Shown here piece after piece: positions 36,827 through 46,196 of a stretch of DNA of 64,000 bases. The position numbers and the translations under genes are program-made. The stretch's first letter is position 1; every line of letters starts with the position of its first letter. Below the pieces are notes generated by a model, which had not been told where the DNA came from, searched no databases, and was given only the letters and a program-made list of their open reading frames with translations. The DNA is from Tritonibacter aquimaris (lineage in GTDB: Bacteria > Pseudomonadota > Alphaproteobacteria > Rhodobacterales > Rhodobacteraceae), in assembly GCF_009617595.1 (NCBI RefSeq), contig NZ_WIXK01000007.1:92760-156759 (forward strand), in the 5' to 3' direction.

Positions 36827-37705
36827 ATGGCACTTGATGATGCACATTCCAACCCGTTGCCCAAAAAGGCAATGCGTGCGGAACTGTTAGACGCAGAAAC
36901 CGAACTGCAACTCGCCTATGCTTGGCGAGACAAACGCGATGAGGCTGCGCTGCACCGTTTGATCACTGCTTATATGCGGCTCGCGATTTCTATGGCGGCA
37001 AAATTCAAACGCTACGGCGCACCGATGAATGACCTGGTACAAGAAGCGGGTCTTGGCCTGATGAAAGCCGCTGACAAGTTTGATCCCGATCGCGGCGTGC
37101 GGTTTTCCACCTATGCGGTCTGGTGGATTAAAGCCTCGATCCAGGAATATGTGATGCGCAACTGGTCGATGGTGCGCACAGGGTCTACCTCGTCGCAGAA
37201 ATCACTGTTTTTCAATTTGCGCCGTATTCAGGCACAGATTGAACGGGAAGCGATGTCGGATGGGATCAAGCTGGATCGCCACCAGCTCCACCAGCGGATT
37301 GCAACGGAAATTGGTGTGCCGTTGCGCGATGTTCAGATGATGGATGGCCGCCTGTCAGGTGCAGATTTTTCGCTCAATGCGGTGCAGTCGGCCGATGAAG
37401 ATGGGCGCGAATGGATAGATGCGCTGGAAGATGAAAGCGCCCAGGCCGAAGAGCTTGTGCAAGAAAGCCATGATCGGCGCCAATTGCGCAAATGGCTGGC
37501 CAAGGCGATGACATCTTTGAATGAGCGTGAACAGCTGATCATCCGGGCGCGAAAACTGAATGAGCCGCCACGTACATTGGAATCCCTTGGCCGTGAATTG
37601 AAACTGTCCAAGGAGCGTGTGCGTCAGCTGGAAGCGGGCGCATTTGTCAAAATGCGCAAGAACTTGGAGAAGCAATCGCGCGAGGTGGTCAAGCTTTTGG
37701 CATGA
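36827..37705 (+). CDS. rpoH2: RNA polymerase sigma-32-type factor, RpoH2
   Basis: The 292-residue protein has sigma regions 2 (LVQEAGLGLMKAADKFDPDR then FSTYAVWWIKASIQEYVM), 3 and 4 (LESLGRELKLSKERVRQLEA, the -35-binding helix-turn-helix). The region-2 segment VMRNWSMVRTGSTSSQKSLF is the RpoH-specific box type. Rhodobacteraceae usually have two RpoH proteins; the RpoE-like promoter suggests this is the oxidative-stress one. The start at 36827 is preceded by GGGGGGAAG. Confidence 0.85.
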   Translation: MALDDAHSNPLPKKAMRAELLDAETELQLAYAWRDKRDEAALHRLITAYMRLAISMAAKFKRYGAPMNDLVQEAGLGLMKAADKFDPDRGVRFSTYAVWWIKASIQEYVMRNWSMVRTGSTSSQKSLFFNLRRIQAQIEREAMSDGIKLDRHQLHQRIATEIGVPLRDVQMMDGRLSGADFSLNAVQSADEDGREWIDALEDESAQAEELVQESHDRRQLRKWLAKAMTSLNEREQLIIRARKLNEPPRTLESLGRELKLSKERVRQLEAGAFVKMRKNLEKQSREVVKLLA

Positions 37706-37817
37706 GCCTCCCCCTATACGCGCACAGGAAAAGCGGCATGGAGGGCTTAAAACCAGTTTCGTCCCCCTGCGCAGGTCGCTAGACTGAGCTCTGGTGCGCA
37801 GTCAAAGGGCAGGATGC

Positions 37818-39020
37818 ATGCTGGCGGATAAGACAATTCTTCTGATCATTGGTGGCGGAATAGCGGCCTATAAAGCGCTGGAGCTGATCCGCCGTCTGCA
37901 GGATCAGGGTGCAAAGGTAACCCCGGTTCTGACCCGCGCGGGAGAAGAGTTTGTGACACCACTGTCTGTTTCTGCGCTTGCAGGGCAGGCGGTGCATCGC
38001 GATTTGTTTGACCTGACCGCTGAGGCTGAGATGGGGCACATCCAGCTGTCGCGCAGCGCTGATTTGGTGGTTGTTGCGCCCGCAACTGCGGATCTCATGG
38101 CAAAAATGGCCAATGGGATTGCAAATGATCTGGCTTCGACGCTGCTTTTGGCGACGGATACGCCGGTTCTGATCGCGCCTGCGATGAATGTGCGCATGTG
38201 GGAGCACCCGGCCACCCAGCGAAATCTAAAGACATTGCGCGACGATGGCGTTCAGGTTGTCGGCCCGGACGAAGGAAATATGGCCTGTGGTGAATTTGGC
38301 CCCGGGCGATTGACTGAGCCAGAGGCAATTCTGGCGGCAATCCAATCCAAGCTGAGCGATGGCCCGCTGCGGGGGAAACGTGTGGTGATCACCTCTGGTC
38401 CGACCCACGAACCTATTGATCCGGTGCGCTATATTGCCAACCGCTCGTCTGGGGCGCAGGGTACAGCGATGGCCCGTGCTCTGCGCGATTTGGGGGCGGA
38501 TGTGGTGTTTATCACGGGCCCGGCGACGGTGCGCCCGCCTGAGGGCGTGGAGGTGGTGCCAGTTGAAAGCGCGCTTGAAATGGAGTCTGCAGTTCAGGCA
38601 GCTTTGCCCGCAGATGTTGCTATTTTTGCTGCTGCCGTTGCTGATTGGCGTGTTTCCAGCGCATCTGATCGCAAATTGAAAAAGTCCAAAGATGGGCTGC
38701 CGAGCCTGACATTTGCCGAAAACCCCGATATTTTACGCTCTGTTGCGCAGATGAAGACGGGGCGGCCTCCGCTTGTAGTTGGCTTTGCCGCTGAAACCAA
38801 TGATGTGGTGGACAATGCTACCGCGAAACGTCTGCGCAAGGGCTGCGATTGGATTGTGGCCAATGATGTGTCGCCTGAAACTGGCATTATGGGCGGCCAA
38901 GAAAACGCAATCGTTTTGATTTCCGAACACGGGGCTGAGCCCTGGCCACGTCTGGCAAAAGATGAGGTGGCTGAACGTCTCGCCACCCGCATTGCTGAGA
39001 CAGTAAATTCGAACAGCTGA
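37818..39020 (+). CDS. coaBC: Bifunctional phosphopantothenoylcysteine decarboxylase / phosphopantothenate--cysteine ligase
   Basis: CoaBC carries out two steps of coenzyme A synthesis. The N-terminal CoaC flavoprotein domain shows KTILLIIGGGIAAYKALELI and an active-site APAMNVRMW. The C-terminal CoaB ligase domain shows VITSGPTHEPIDPVRYIANR. The product is about 400 residues, normal for the fused protein. The ATG at 37818 follows GGGCAGGA. dut and the moeB-like gene continue the operon; dut starts nine bases after the stop. Confidence 0.95.
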   Translation: MLADKTILLIIGGGIAAYKALELIRRLQDQGAKVTPVLTRAGEEFVTPLSVSALAGQAVHRDLFDLTAEAEMGHIQLSRSADLVVVAPATADLMAKMANGIANDLASTLLLATDTPVLIAPAMNVRMWEHPATQRNLKTLRDDGVQVVGPDEGNMACGEFGPGRLTEPEAILAAIQSKLSDGPLRGKRVVITSGPTHEPIDPVRYIANRSSGAQGTAMARALRDLGADVVFITGPATVRPPEGVEVVPVESALEMESAVQAALPADVAIFAAAVADWRVSSASDRKLKKSKDGLPSLTFAENPDILRSVAQMKTGRPPLVVGFAAETNDVVDNATAKRLRKGCDWIVANDVSPETGIMGGQENAIVLISEHGAEPWPRLAKDEVAERLATRIAETVNSNS

Positions 39021-39029
39021 AAGATAACC

Positions 39030-39500
39030 ATGACACTTGCAACGCCCGTCCCAGTCTCTGTGATCTATGATGAAGGGGCTGATCGCTCAGTTCCGCTGCC
39101 CGCATATGAAACCCAGGGTGCTGCCGGTGCGGACCTGCGCGCAAATCTACCGGATCGCGGTGTGCTGACGCTTGAGCCGGGGGAGCGTAAATTGGTGGCA
39201 ACCGGCCTGCGTCTTGAAATTCCCGCAGGGTATGAAATTCAGATCCGGCCCCGTTCGGGCCTTGCGCTGAAACATGGGATCACCCTGCCCAATACGCCGG
39301 GTACAATTGATAGCGATTACCGCGGGCCACTTGGCGTGATCTTGATGAATGCAGGACAGGAAATGTTCACCGTGAATCATGGGGATCGGATCGCACAGAT
39401 GGTTCTGGCCCCGGTGGTGCAGGCACAGTTTGAACTGGCAGAGACGCTAAGTGATACAGAACGTGGTGCGGGGGGCTTTGGCTCCACCGGGCGCGGCTGA
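39030..39500 (+). CDS. dut: dUTP diphosphatase
   Basis: Dut hydrolyses dUTP to dUMP, keeping uracil out of DNA and supplying dTMP synthesis. The 156-residue trimeric-type enzyme shows the five family motifs, including [40 protein letters not shown] and the C-terminal GAGGFGSTG that closes over the active site. It overlaps the moeB-like gene by one base (TGATG). Confidence 0.96.
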   Translation: MTLATPVPVSVIYDEGADRSVPLPAYETQGAAGADLRANLPDRGVLTLEPGERKLVATGLRLEIPAGYEIQIRPRSGLALKHGITLPNTPGTIDSDYRGPLGVILMNAGQEMFTVNHGDRIAQMVLAPVVQAQFELAETLSDTERGAGGFGSTGRG

Positions 39501-40549
39501 TGCTGTCGATATTTGTTCTGGCCGCGCTGATCTGGTGGGGTGGTGGTTTTATGGGCTTTGGCGCAAATCTGCGCCGGGTCCTGCTGCTGATCCTCTATGG
39601 CGCGGTTTTGACAATCCTGCTGACCCTTCCGCCTGAGGTGCCACTGCGTGCAAATCTTGGTGGCTCGATTGTGCCCTGGCTGCTTTTGGGTGGTGCGGCT
39701 GTTTTGATTTATCTCTACGCCTATGGGGTGCGCAGGCTCAAGGAACAAGCAAAGGGCAAAACCATGAGCCAGACGCCGGAACAAAAAGGCGCCTTCTCCG
39801 CAACTGAGCTGAACCGATACGCGCGCCATATCGTGCTGCGTGAAATTGGTGGTGCCGGACAGAAAAAGATCAAAGCGGCCAAAGTACTGGTCATTGGTGC
39901 CGGCGGGTTAGGGGCGCCAGCGCTGCAATATCTGGCGGCTGCAGGTGTGGGCACCATTGGGGTGATTGATGATGACGACGTGGAGAACGCAAACCTCCAG
40001 CGTCAGGTGATCCACACAGACGCGGGTATCGGCACGCCCAAGGTGTTCTCGGCTCAGGCCGCGATGGAGGCGCAAAATCCTTTTATCACCGTTAAGCCTT
40101 ATCACCGCCGCCTCGACCAAGACATCGCAACCGAGCTTTTTGCCGAATACGATCTGATCCTTGATGGCACTGACAATTTTGATACCCGCTATCTGGTCAA
40201 TCGCGTGGCGGTTGATTTAAAAAAACCGCTGATCTCTGGCGCGCTTACCCAATGGGAAGGGCAGATTGCGTTGTTTGATCCCGCAAATGGCGGCCCTTGC
40301 TATCAATGTGTTTTCCCACAAGCACCTGCCGCAGGGCTAGCACCCGCTTGTGCTGAGGCCGGGGTTATCGGACCGCTTCCAGGAGTGGTCGGCGCGATGA
40401 TGGCGGTGGAAGCGCTGAAACACATTACCGGTGCAGGTGAAACCCTGCGTGGTGCGATGCTGATTTATGATGCGCTTTATGCAGAGACCCGCCGCATCAC
40501 GCTGAAAGCGCGTGCGGATTGTCCCATCTGCGCAGGTCGCGGCGGGTGA
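39500..40549 (+). CDS. MoeB/ThiF/HesA family adenylyltransferase with N-terminal membrane helices
   Basis: The 349-residue product has two parts. Residues 1-75 form two or three hydrophobic helices ([20 protein letters not shown] and VPWLLLGGAAVLIYLYAYGV). The remainder is an E1-like domain with VLVIGAGGLGAPALQYLAAA (ATP), DDDDVENANLQRQ and GTDNFDTRYLVN, plus zinc cysteines in CYQCVF and CPICAG. MoeB adenylates MoaD for molybdopterin synthesis; ThiF does the same for thiamine. The membrane anchor is unusual. A start at the internal ATG near 39764 (MSQTPEQKG) would give a soluble form. Confidence 0.85.
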   Translation: MLSIFVLAALIWWGGGFMGFGANLRRVLLLILYGAVLTILLTLPPEVPLRANLGGSIVPWLLLGGAAVLIYLYAYGVRRLKEQAKGKTMSQTPEQKGAFSATELNRYARHIVLREIGGAGQKKIKAAKVLVIGAGGLGAPALQYLAAAGVGTIGVIDDDDVENANLQRQVIHTDAGIGTPKVFSAQAAMEAQNPFITVKPYHRRLDQDIATELFAEYDLILDGTDNFDTRYLVNRVAVDLKKPLISGALTQWEGQIALFDPANGGPCYQCVFPQAPAAGLAPACAEAGVIGPLPGVVGAMMAVEALKHITGAGETLRGAMLIYDALYAETRRITLKARADCPICAGRGG

Positions 40550-40555
40550 CGCCGC

Positions 40556-40640
40556 GCGATAGCACGGCCCGGCCCAACGGGGGAGGATGCGCCATTTGGC
40601 GCATCTGACACGGGCGGGAGCGCTTGTTTCTTTTGTATTC
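40556..40640. repeat. Extragenic palindromic element, copy 1
   Basis: This intergenic stretch carries a short hairpin (GATGCGCC / TGGCGCATC) and the block CGGGCGGGAGCGCTTGTTTC at 40611-40630. A near match to that block occurs in inverse orientation at 59278-59296 and a variant at 51740-51763. A GGCCCAACGGGG segment lies at its left part, as in the other copies. Confidence 0.55.
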
Positions 40641-40701
40641 TTGCTAATCCATTGCACCTGAAAAACCATGCGGATAGCCTTGCACCAAAGGAGATCCATC
40701 C

Positions 40702-42714
40702 ATGACAAACCCGCTTTTGGCCAATTGGTCCACGCCCTTTGGCATTGCGCCTTTTGCAGATATTTCAGACGATGATTTTGCCCCCGCTCTGGAGCAGGCG
40801 CTTGCCGCGCATACGGCCCAAATCGAGGCCATTGCCAGCACGTCTGACGCCCCCACATTTGCCAATGTGATTGAGGCGCTGGAAACACCCTGTACACCGC
40901 TGGAACAGGTGCTTTCGGTGTTTTTCTCGGTGGCGGGCGCGGACAGCAATCCTGCGCGCGAAGCTTTGCAGCGGGAGTTTTCACCAAAACTTGCGGCACA
41001 TTTTTCCGCGATCACAGCCAATAAGGCGCTCTATGCACGACTGAAAACGCTTTGGGATCAGCGTGACAGCTTGGGCCTGAACGATGAGCAGGCGCGGGTC
41101 TTGATGCTCACGTATCGTGGGTTTGTACGTGGCGGTGCAGCGCTTGAAGGTGCTGAGGATATTCGCATGCAGGAGATCAAATCCCGGCTCGCGACCCTTG
41201 GCACTCAGTTCACCCAGAACCTTCTGGCGGATGAACGTGACTGGTTCATGGAGCTTTCTGAGGATGATCTCAAAGGCTTGCCGGAATTTGCGATCGCAGC
41301 CGCGCGCGCAGCGGGTGAAGAAAAAGGTGCAGATGGGCCGGTTGTGACGCTTGCGCGTTCTATCATCACGCCGTTTTTGCAATTCTCCCCACGCCGGGAT
41401 CTGCGCCAGACGGCCTTTGCGGCCTGGGCTGCGCGGGGTGCAAATGGCGGTGACACGGATAACCGTGCGATTGCGGCTGAGGTTCTGGCCCTACGCGAAG
41501 AACGCGCCAAGCTTTTGGGCTATGAAAACTTTGCGGCCTATAAGCTTGAAACTGAGATGGCTGAGACCCCCGAAGCGGTGCGCGGTTTGCTGATGGATGT
41601 CTGGGCACCGGCCAAGGCGCAGGCGGATGCGGATGCAGCTATATTGACAGAGATGCTGAACAAAGACGGCATCAACGGCGCGCTTGAGGCCTGGGACTGG
41701 CGCTATTATTCGGAAAAACGCCGCGCGGTTGAACATGATCTCGATGAGGCAGAACTGAAGCCCTACCTGCAGCTTGATCGCATGATTGAGGCGTCGTTTG
41801 ATTGTGCCAATCGCCTGTTTGGTCTTGAATTTGCACCGCTTGATGTGCCGCTGTATCACCCAGACTGCCGCGCTTGGGAAGTAACCCGTGATGGCGCGCA
41901 TGTGGCGGTGTTCATTGGCGACTATTTTGCCCGTGGCTCCAAACGGTCAGGGGCCTGGTGTTCTGCGATGCGCAGCCAGGCAAAATTCCCTGAGGTGCAA
42001 AGCCCGATTGTGATCAATGTCTGTAACTTTGCCAAAGGGGATCCCGCACTGCTGAGCTGGGATGATGCGCGCACCTTGTTCCATGAATTTGGCCATGCGT
42101 TGCATCAGATGCTGTCGGATGTGACCTACGAAAGCATTTCAGGCACCTCGGTTGCGCGTGACTTTGTAGAGCTGCCAAGCCAGCTTTATGAACATTGGCT
42201 CGAAGTGCCGGAAGTGTTGCAGCAATTTGCGACCCACGCAGAGACTGGCGCGGCCATGCCCGAAGACCTGCTACAGCGGGTTTTGGGGGCTGCGACCTAT
42301 GATATGGGGTTCCAGACGGTTGAATATGTGGCCTCTGCGCTGGTGGATCTTGCTTTCCATGATGGTGATGCGCCAAGTGATCCAATGGCGAAACAGGGTG
42401 AAGTCCTTGCAGAAATTGGCATGCCTTCCGCGATCATTATGCGCCACGCGACGCCCCATTTTGCCCATGTGTTTGCAGGTGATGGCTATAGCTCGGGCTA
42501 TTACAGCTACATGTGGTCAGAAGTGATGGATGCTGATGCTTTTGCGGCCTTCGAAGAGGCAGGCAGCGCATTTGATCCGGACCGCGCCAAAGCGTTGGAA
42601 ACGTATATTCTTTCCACAGGTGGCTCGGTTGATCCAAAGGCGCTTTATACCAAGTTCCGCGGTCGCCTTCCGGGGGTTGAAGCGCTGCTGAAAGGGCGCG
42701 GCCTAGCCGGGTGA
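40702..42714 (+). CDS. M3 family metallopeptidase (oligopeptidase A / Dcp-like)
   Basis: This 670-residue zinc peptidase cleaves short peptides in the cytosol. The HEXXH zinc motif is LFHEFGHALHQML at about residues 456-468, with a further zinc glutamate in the following helix. The N-terminus (TNPLLANWSTPFGIAPFADI) and the family block GYSSGYYSYMWSEVMDADAF are typical of the Dcp/OpdA group. No signal peptide is seen. It is transcribed alone, after the palindromic element and before a repeat-bearing gap. Confidence 0.93.
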   Translation: MTNPLLANWSTPFGIAPFADISDDDFAPALEQALAAHTAQIEAIASTSDAPTFANVIEALETPCTPLEQVLSVFFSVAGADSNPAREALQREFSPKLAAHFSAITANKALYARLKTLWDQRDSLGLNDEQARVLMLTYRGFVRGGAALEGAEDIRMQEIKSRLATLGTQFTQNLLADERDWFMELSEDDLKGLPEFAIAAARAAGEEKGADGPVVTLARSIITPFLQFSPRRDLRQTAFAAWAARGANGGDTDNRAIAAEVLALREERAKLLGYENFAAYKLETEMAETPEAVRGLLMDVWAPAKAQADADAAILTEMLNKDGINGALEAWDWRYYSEKRRAVEHDLDEAELKPYLQLDRMIEASFDCANRLFGLEFAPLDVPLYHPDCRAWEVTRDGAHVAVFIGDYFARGSKRSGAWCSAMRSQAKFPEVQSPIVINVCNFAKGDPALLSWDDARTLFHEFGHALHQMLSDVTYESISGTSVARDFVELPSQLYEHWLEVPEVLQQFATHAETGAAMPEDLLQRVLGAATYDMGFQTVEYVASALVDLAFHDGDAPSDPMAKQGEVLAEIGMPSAIIMRHATPHFAHVFAGDGYSSGYYSYMWSEVMDADAFAAFEEAGSAFDPDRAKALETYILSTGGSVDPKALYTKFRGRLPGVEALLKGRGLAG

Positions 42715-42740
42715 GCGCATTTACCTGCGGTAAATACGCA

Positions 42741-42790
42741 GCCTCCGGCGGGAGTATTTTTGAAAAGATGAAGTGGGGGCGTAAGCCCCC
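42741..42790. repeat. Rhodobacteraceae dispersed repeat and hairpin between convergent genes
   Basis: GCCTCCGGCGGGAGTATTT at 42741-42759 reappears in inverse orientation at 60983-61001. Its core, CTCCGGCGGGAG, is nearly self-complementary and ends in a T-run, so it could act as a terminator on the plus strand after the M3 peptidase. A separate hairpin (GGGGGC-GTAA-GCCCCC, 42775-42790) lies just past the ghrA stop. Confidence 0.65.
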
Positions 42791-42792
42791 TT

Positions 42793-43719
42793 TCAATATC
42801 CGGTCTGCCGATCAACAAGATGTAGGAAATCTTCACCTGCTTCGCCGCGTTGGATGTTTTCAGCAATCACATCAGAGGCGGTGAACGGTCGGGTTTCCGC
42901 CGCGATGTGAGGGGTCACAGTCACATGGGGATGGGTCCAATAAGGATGGCCCAGTGGCAGGGGTTCAACCCGAAACACATCAAGCGTGGCATGCGCGACC
43001 TGGCCACTGTCGAGTGCATCAAGCAGCGCCTGATCGTCGATCAAAGGGCCGCGTCCCGGATTAAGAACCCGTGCGCCTTTGGGCAAATAAGCAAGCGTTT
43101 GCGCGTTGAGAATGTTTTCGGTTGCTTTAGTGTCGGGCAGGAGCAGTACAACAATCTCAGCGTTTTCCAGCGCGGATTTCAGCCCTTCTGTGCCGTGGTA
43201 ACAGGTAACGTTTTCGACGCTGCGCTTGGTGCGTGACCAGCCGCTGACAGGGAAGCCCAGATGAGACAGCGCTTGGGCACAGGCGCGCCCAAGCTCACCC
43301 AGGCCCAGGACCGTGACAGGGCGCTGTGACGCCAGTGGCGGCACATGGGGATCCCATCGGTTTTGAGCGCCAAGGCAACGGTCAATATCCAGATGATACC
43401 GCAGGCTGTGGCCGCAAACCCATTCCACCATAGCCGTGGTCAAACCGGGATCGACCATTCGACACAGCGGCATTGTCAGCGTGTCGTTACCAATGATCCG
43501 TTCAACCCCGGCCCAGAGGTTCAGCACCGCTTTTGTGGCGCTATAGGGCGCAAAATCTTGAAGATCGGAGCCCGGTGCATAGATGATATAGTCAACCTCA
43601 GCAGGGCTGTGGCCTTGGCGCAGATCCACCTCTAGTCCGCGTGCGGCAAAGGCCTGTTTGAGCGGGGTTTCATATTGGCCCCAGCGGTTGTCTCCGGCTG
43701 CGAATTCAACTTTGATCAT
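42793..43719 (-). CDS. ghrA: Glyoxylate/hydroxypyruvate reductase A
   Basis: This 308-residue D-2-hydroxyacid dehydrogenase reduces glyoxylate and hydroxypyruvate with NADPH. It has the nucleotide-binding VLGLGELGRACAQALSHLGF, the catalytic region RVLNPGRGPLIDDQALLDAL with the arginine, and the catalytic histidine in VTVTPHIAAET. The start overlaps the VOC gene stop by four bases, so the two are co-translated. In serine-cycle and glyoxylate-producing marine bacteria it recycles glyoxylate. Confidence 0.92.
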   Translation of the reverse strand: MIKVEFAAGDNRWGQYETPLKQAFAARGLEVDLRQGHSPAEVDYIIYAPGSDLQDFAPYSATKAVLNLWAGVERIIGNDTLTMPLCRMVDPGLTTAMVEWVCGHSLRYHLDIDRCLGAQNRWDPHVPPLASQRPVTVLGLGELGRACAQALSHLGFPVSGWSRTKRSVENVTCYHGTEGLKSALENAEIVVLLLPDTKATENILNAQTLAYLPKGARVLNPGRGPLIDDQALLDALDSGQVAHATLDVFRVEPLPLGHPYWTHPHVTVTPHIAAETRPFTASDVIAENIQRGEAGEDFLHLVDRQTGY

Positions 43720-44126
43720 GTGGCAAATACTCCACCCATATCGCGAAAGCCTTTGATTTCAATTGGGTTGCCTGCGGGATCATGGAAAAACATCGTGCTT
43801 TGCTCTCCCGGCTCGCCTGCAAACCGTGTGGTTGGTTTGATTGTGAAATCCACCTTAAGTTCTGTCAAACGGGTTGCGAGTTTTTGCCAGTCTTCTTGCG
43901 GCAGGATTACACCAAGATGGGGCATTGGGACCATATGTTCGCCAACTTTGCCGGTGTCGGCAGTTTGAAAAACCGGCCCCAGATGCAGCGAGATCTGATG
44001 GCCAAAGAAGTTGAAATCCACCCATGTATCCGTGCTGCGGCCTTCTTTGCACTTCAGCACGTCGCGGTAAAACGCGCGCGCTTTTTCAAGATTGTCCACA
44101 TGATAGGCGAGGTGAAAGATAGTCAT
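43716..44126 (-). CDS. VOC (glyoxalase/dioxygenase) family protein
   Basis: The 136-residue protein consists of two beta-alpha-beta modules of the vicinal oxygen chelate fold, with FHLAYHVDNLEKARAFYRDV at the start and the metal-binding positions near H (first strand) and GEPGEQSTMFFHDPAGNPIE near the end. Members include lyases, dioxygenases and resistance proteins; the substrate here is unknown. The overlap with ghrA suggests a 2-oxoaldehyde or hydroxyacid role, which is inference. It is divergent from a LysR regulator. Confidence 0.85.
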   Translation of the reverse strand: MTIFHLAYHVDNLEKARAFYRDVLKCKEGRSTDTWVDFNFFGHQISLHLGPVFQTADTGKVGEHMVPMPHLGVILPQEDWQKLATRLTELKVDFTIKPTTRFAGEPGEQSTMFFHDPAGNPIEIKGFRDMGGVFAT

Positions 44127-44217
44127 GATGGGCTCCGATCTCGGGTGTGGCTTGAGGCTAGATTACGTTCAAAGAAAAGGATAGCTTGTTTTTATTCGTT
44201 TAAACCGAAGGAAAACT

Positions 44218-45060
44218 GTGGATACGCGCTTTGTCTCTAGTCTGCTTGCGGTGATTGAAGAGGGGTCTCTCGCAGCGGCCGCGCGGCGGGAGGGCATTAC
44301 CGCCTCAGCTGTTGCGCAACGGATTTCGGCGTTGGAGCAGGATGTGGGTATTGCGTTGTTGTGCCGCGCGGGGCGGGCAATGCAGCCAACGGCCGAATGC
44401 CGAGCCCTATTGCCGCGCCTGCATGATATAGTGCGCAGCGAGACCGATTTGCGCCGGGCGCTGCGAGGGGCAGCTTTGACCGGGCGATTCCGTCTTGGAG
44501 CGGTCTCAACTGCGATGGGAGATTATGCCGGACATCTGCTGCGGTATATGCGCAGCGTTGCAGCTGATGTGGCAGTAGAGCTGGTTCCGGGGACATCAGA
44601 GGGGCTTTATGATGCGATGGAGCAGAACCGCCTGGATGCCGCCCTATTGGTTGAACCGCCGTTTGATCTGCCGAAATCCTTTGTCTTTTATCAACTGGCC
44701 CAGCAGGAAATCGGCTTGCTTCAGCCGGACGCGCGACAACGTCAGCTGGCGCGCGCATTGCCCTTTCTGGTCTATAGCCGCACATCATGGGGTGGGGCGC
44801 GCTGCTGGGATGTGCTGCAGCACGAGGTCGAGACCCCAGTTGTTCTGGCAGAGATGGACGCGTTGGAATTGACCGCGCAGATGGTGGAAGAGGGCAGCGG
44901 TCAGGCGGTTTTGCCCCGTTGGAATGGGCTTGCGCGATTTAAGGCCACACAGTTCACGCCGTTTCCCGGCGCGTTTCGCAGTCTTGGGGTTTTGCTGCAT
45001 CAGCGCGACCGTGAGAGCGCGCTGACAAAAATCGTGATGAACGGTCTGCGCGGTGTTTAG
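44218..45060 (+). CDS. LysR-family regulator, ArgP/IciA-like
   Basis: The 280-residue protein has an N-terminal LysR helix-turn-helix (FVSSLLAVIEEGSLAAAARR followed by EGITASAVAQRISALEQ) and a periplasmic-binding-type effector domain. The start is GTG at 44218. Divergence from the VOC-ghrA pair, 91 bases apart, is the classic layout for a LysR regulator and its targets, so it probably controls them. Its 3' end overlaps that of rodA by four bases (convergent). Confidence 0.86.
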   Translation: MDTRFVSSLLAVIEEGSLAAAARREGITASAVAQRISALEQDVGIALLCRAGRAMQPTAECRALLPRLHDIVRSETDLRRALRGAALTGRFRLGAVSTAMGDYAGHLLRYMRSVAADVAVELVPGTSEGLYDAMEQNRLDAALLVEPPFDLPKSFVFYQLAQQEIGLLQPDARQRQLARALPFLVYSRTSWGGARCWDVLQHEVETPVVLAEMDALELTAQMVEEGSGQAVLPRWNGLARFKATQFTPFPGAFRSLGVLLHQRDRESALTKIVMNGLRGV

Positions 45061-46196
45061 CGCGGACGGTGGATGTTGGCGCTTTGCACAAGGCCAAAGG
45101 CAGCAAGCAGTACCAGCATGGCAGACCCCCCATAGGAGACCATCGGCAGCGGCACCCCAACCACGGGCGCTAGCCCCATCACCATCGACATGTTCACTGC
45201 AAAAAACAGGAAAAACGTCAGCGCCACCCCCATGGTGACAAGGGAGGAGAACCGATCTTTGGTGGCGATTGCAGCTGAGATTGAGAACACGATGATCAGC
45301 ATATAAATCACCAGCAGGGTCAGGCCGCCGATAAAGCCGAATTCCTCGGCCAAAGTGGTGAAAATGAAGTCAGTGTGTTTTTCCGGCAGGAAGTTTAGGC
45401 GGGACTGGGTGCCTTGCATGAACCCACGCCCGGACCAGCCGCCCGAGCCCAGTGCAATTTTGGACTGGGTGATGTGATAGCCCGCGCCCAGCGGATCCTG
45501 TGACGGATCAAGGAATGTGTCGATGCGGCGGAACTGATAGTCTTTGATCAGCTGCCATTCAGTGCCGCGGCTTTGGAAGACTGCAGTTACAAGCCCGATT
45601 GCTGCGGAAAACACCGCGGCAAAATACGCCCAGTGGACGCCAGCCAAAAACATCACGCCTCCGCCCGAGGCCATAAGCAGGATCGATGTCCCAAGATCAG
45701 GTTGTTTGAGCACCAGCGCGGTCGGCGCCAGGATAATGAAAACAGGCATCAAGACCCAAAACGGGCGTGATGTGCGCTCTGGTGGCAGCCAGTCGTAATA
45801 AGCTGCCAAAAGCATCACCAGCGTGATTTTCATCAGCTCAGACGGCTGTAAGCGCATGAAACCGATGTCGATCCAGCGCTGCGCGCCCATGCCCACGGTG
45901 CCAAAAAATTCAACCGCCAGCAGCAGTGCAAAGGCTCCGAGGTAGGCCAGGACCGACACATTGCGCCAGAACCAGATCGGAATGAGCGCCACAAAGAGCA
46001 TTACCCCCATGCCCAGCAGAAATCGTTTGAACTGAGGCTCGACCCAGGGGGAAAAACTGCCGCCCGCCACGGAATAAAGCATCAGAAAACCAACACTGGC
46101 GACCGTTGCCATCAACAGGATTAGGGGCCAGTTGAAATACAGCAGCTTGTGCAGTCCGGTGGGGGTGCTTTTGGCATGATAGGCAAGATAGCTCAT
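45057..46196 (-). CDS. rodA: Peptidoglycan glycosyltransferase RodA
   Basis: RodA polymerises glycan strands for side-wall growth together with PBP2. The 379-residue product is a SEDS-family membrane protein with about ten helices. The conserved blocks FQSRGTEWQLIKDYQFRRID and VPLPMVSYGGSAMLVLLAAF are present. The start overlaps the mrdA stop by four bases. It is the last gene of mreB-mreC-mreD-mrdA-rodA. Confidence 0.96.
   Translation of the reverse strand: MSYLAYHAKSTPTGLHKLLYFNWPLILLMATVASVGFLMLYSVAGGSFSPWVEPQFKRFLLGMGVMLFVALIPIWFWRNVSVLAYLGAFALLLAVEFFGTVGMGAQRWIDIGFMRLQPSELMKITLVMLLAAYYDWLPPERTSRPFWVLMPVFIILAPTALVLKQPDLGTSILLMASGGGVMFLAGVHWAYFAAVFSAAIGLVTAVFQSRGTEWQLIKDYQFRRIDTFLDPSQDPLGAGYHITQSKIALGSGGWSGRGFMQGTQSRLNFLPEKHTDFIFTTLAEEFGFIGGLTLLVIYMLIIVFSISAAIATKDRFSSLVTMGVALTFFLFFAVNMSMVMGLAPVVGVPLPMVSYGGSAMLVLLAAFGLVQSANIHRPR

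Noticed and set aside
40337..40999. Minus-strand open frame of 220 codons spanning the end of the moeB-like gene and the start of the M3 peptidase
   Set aside because: It overlaps two confident genes and the palindromic element, with no protein-like sequence.
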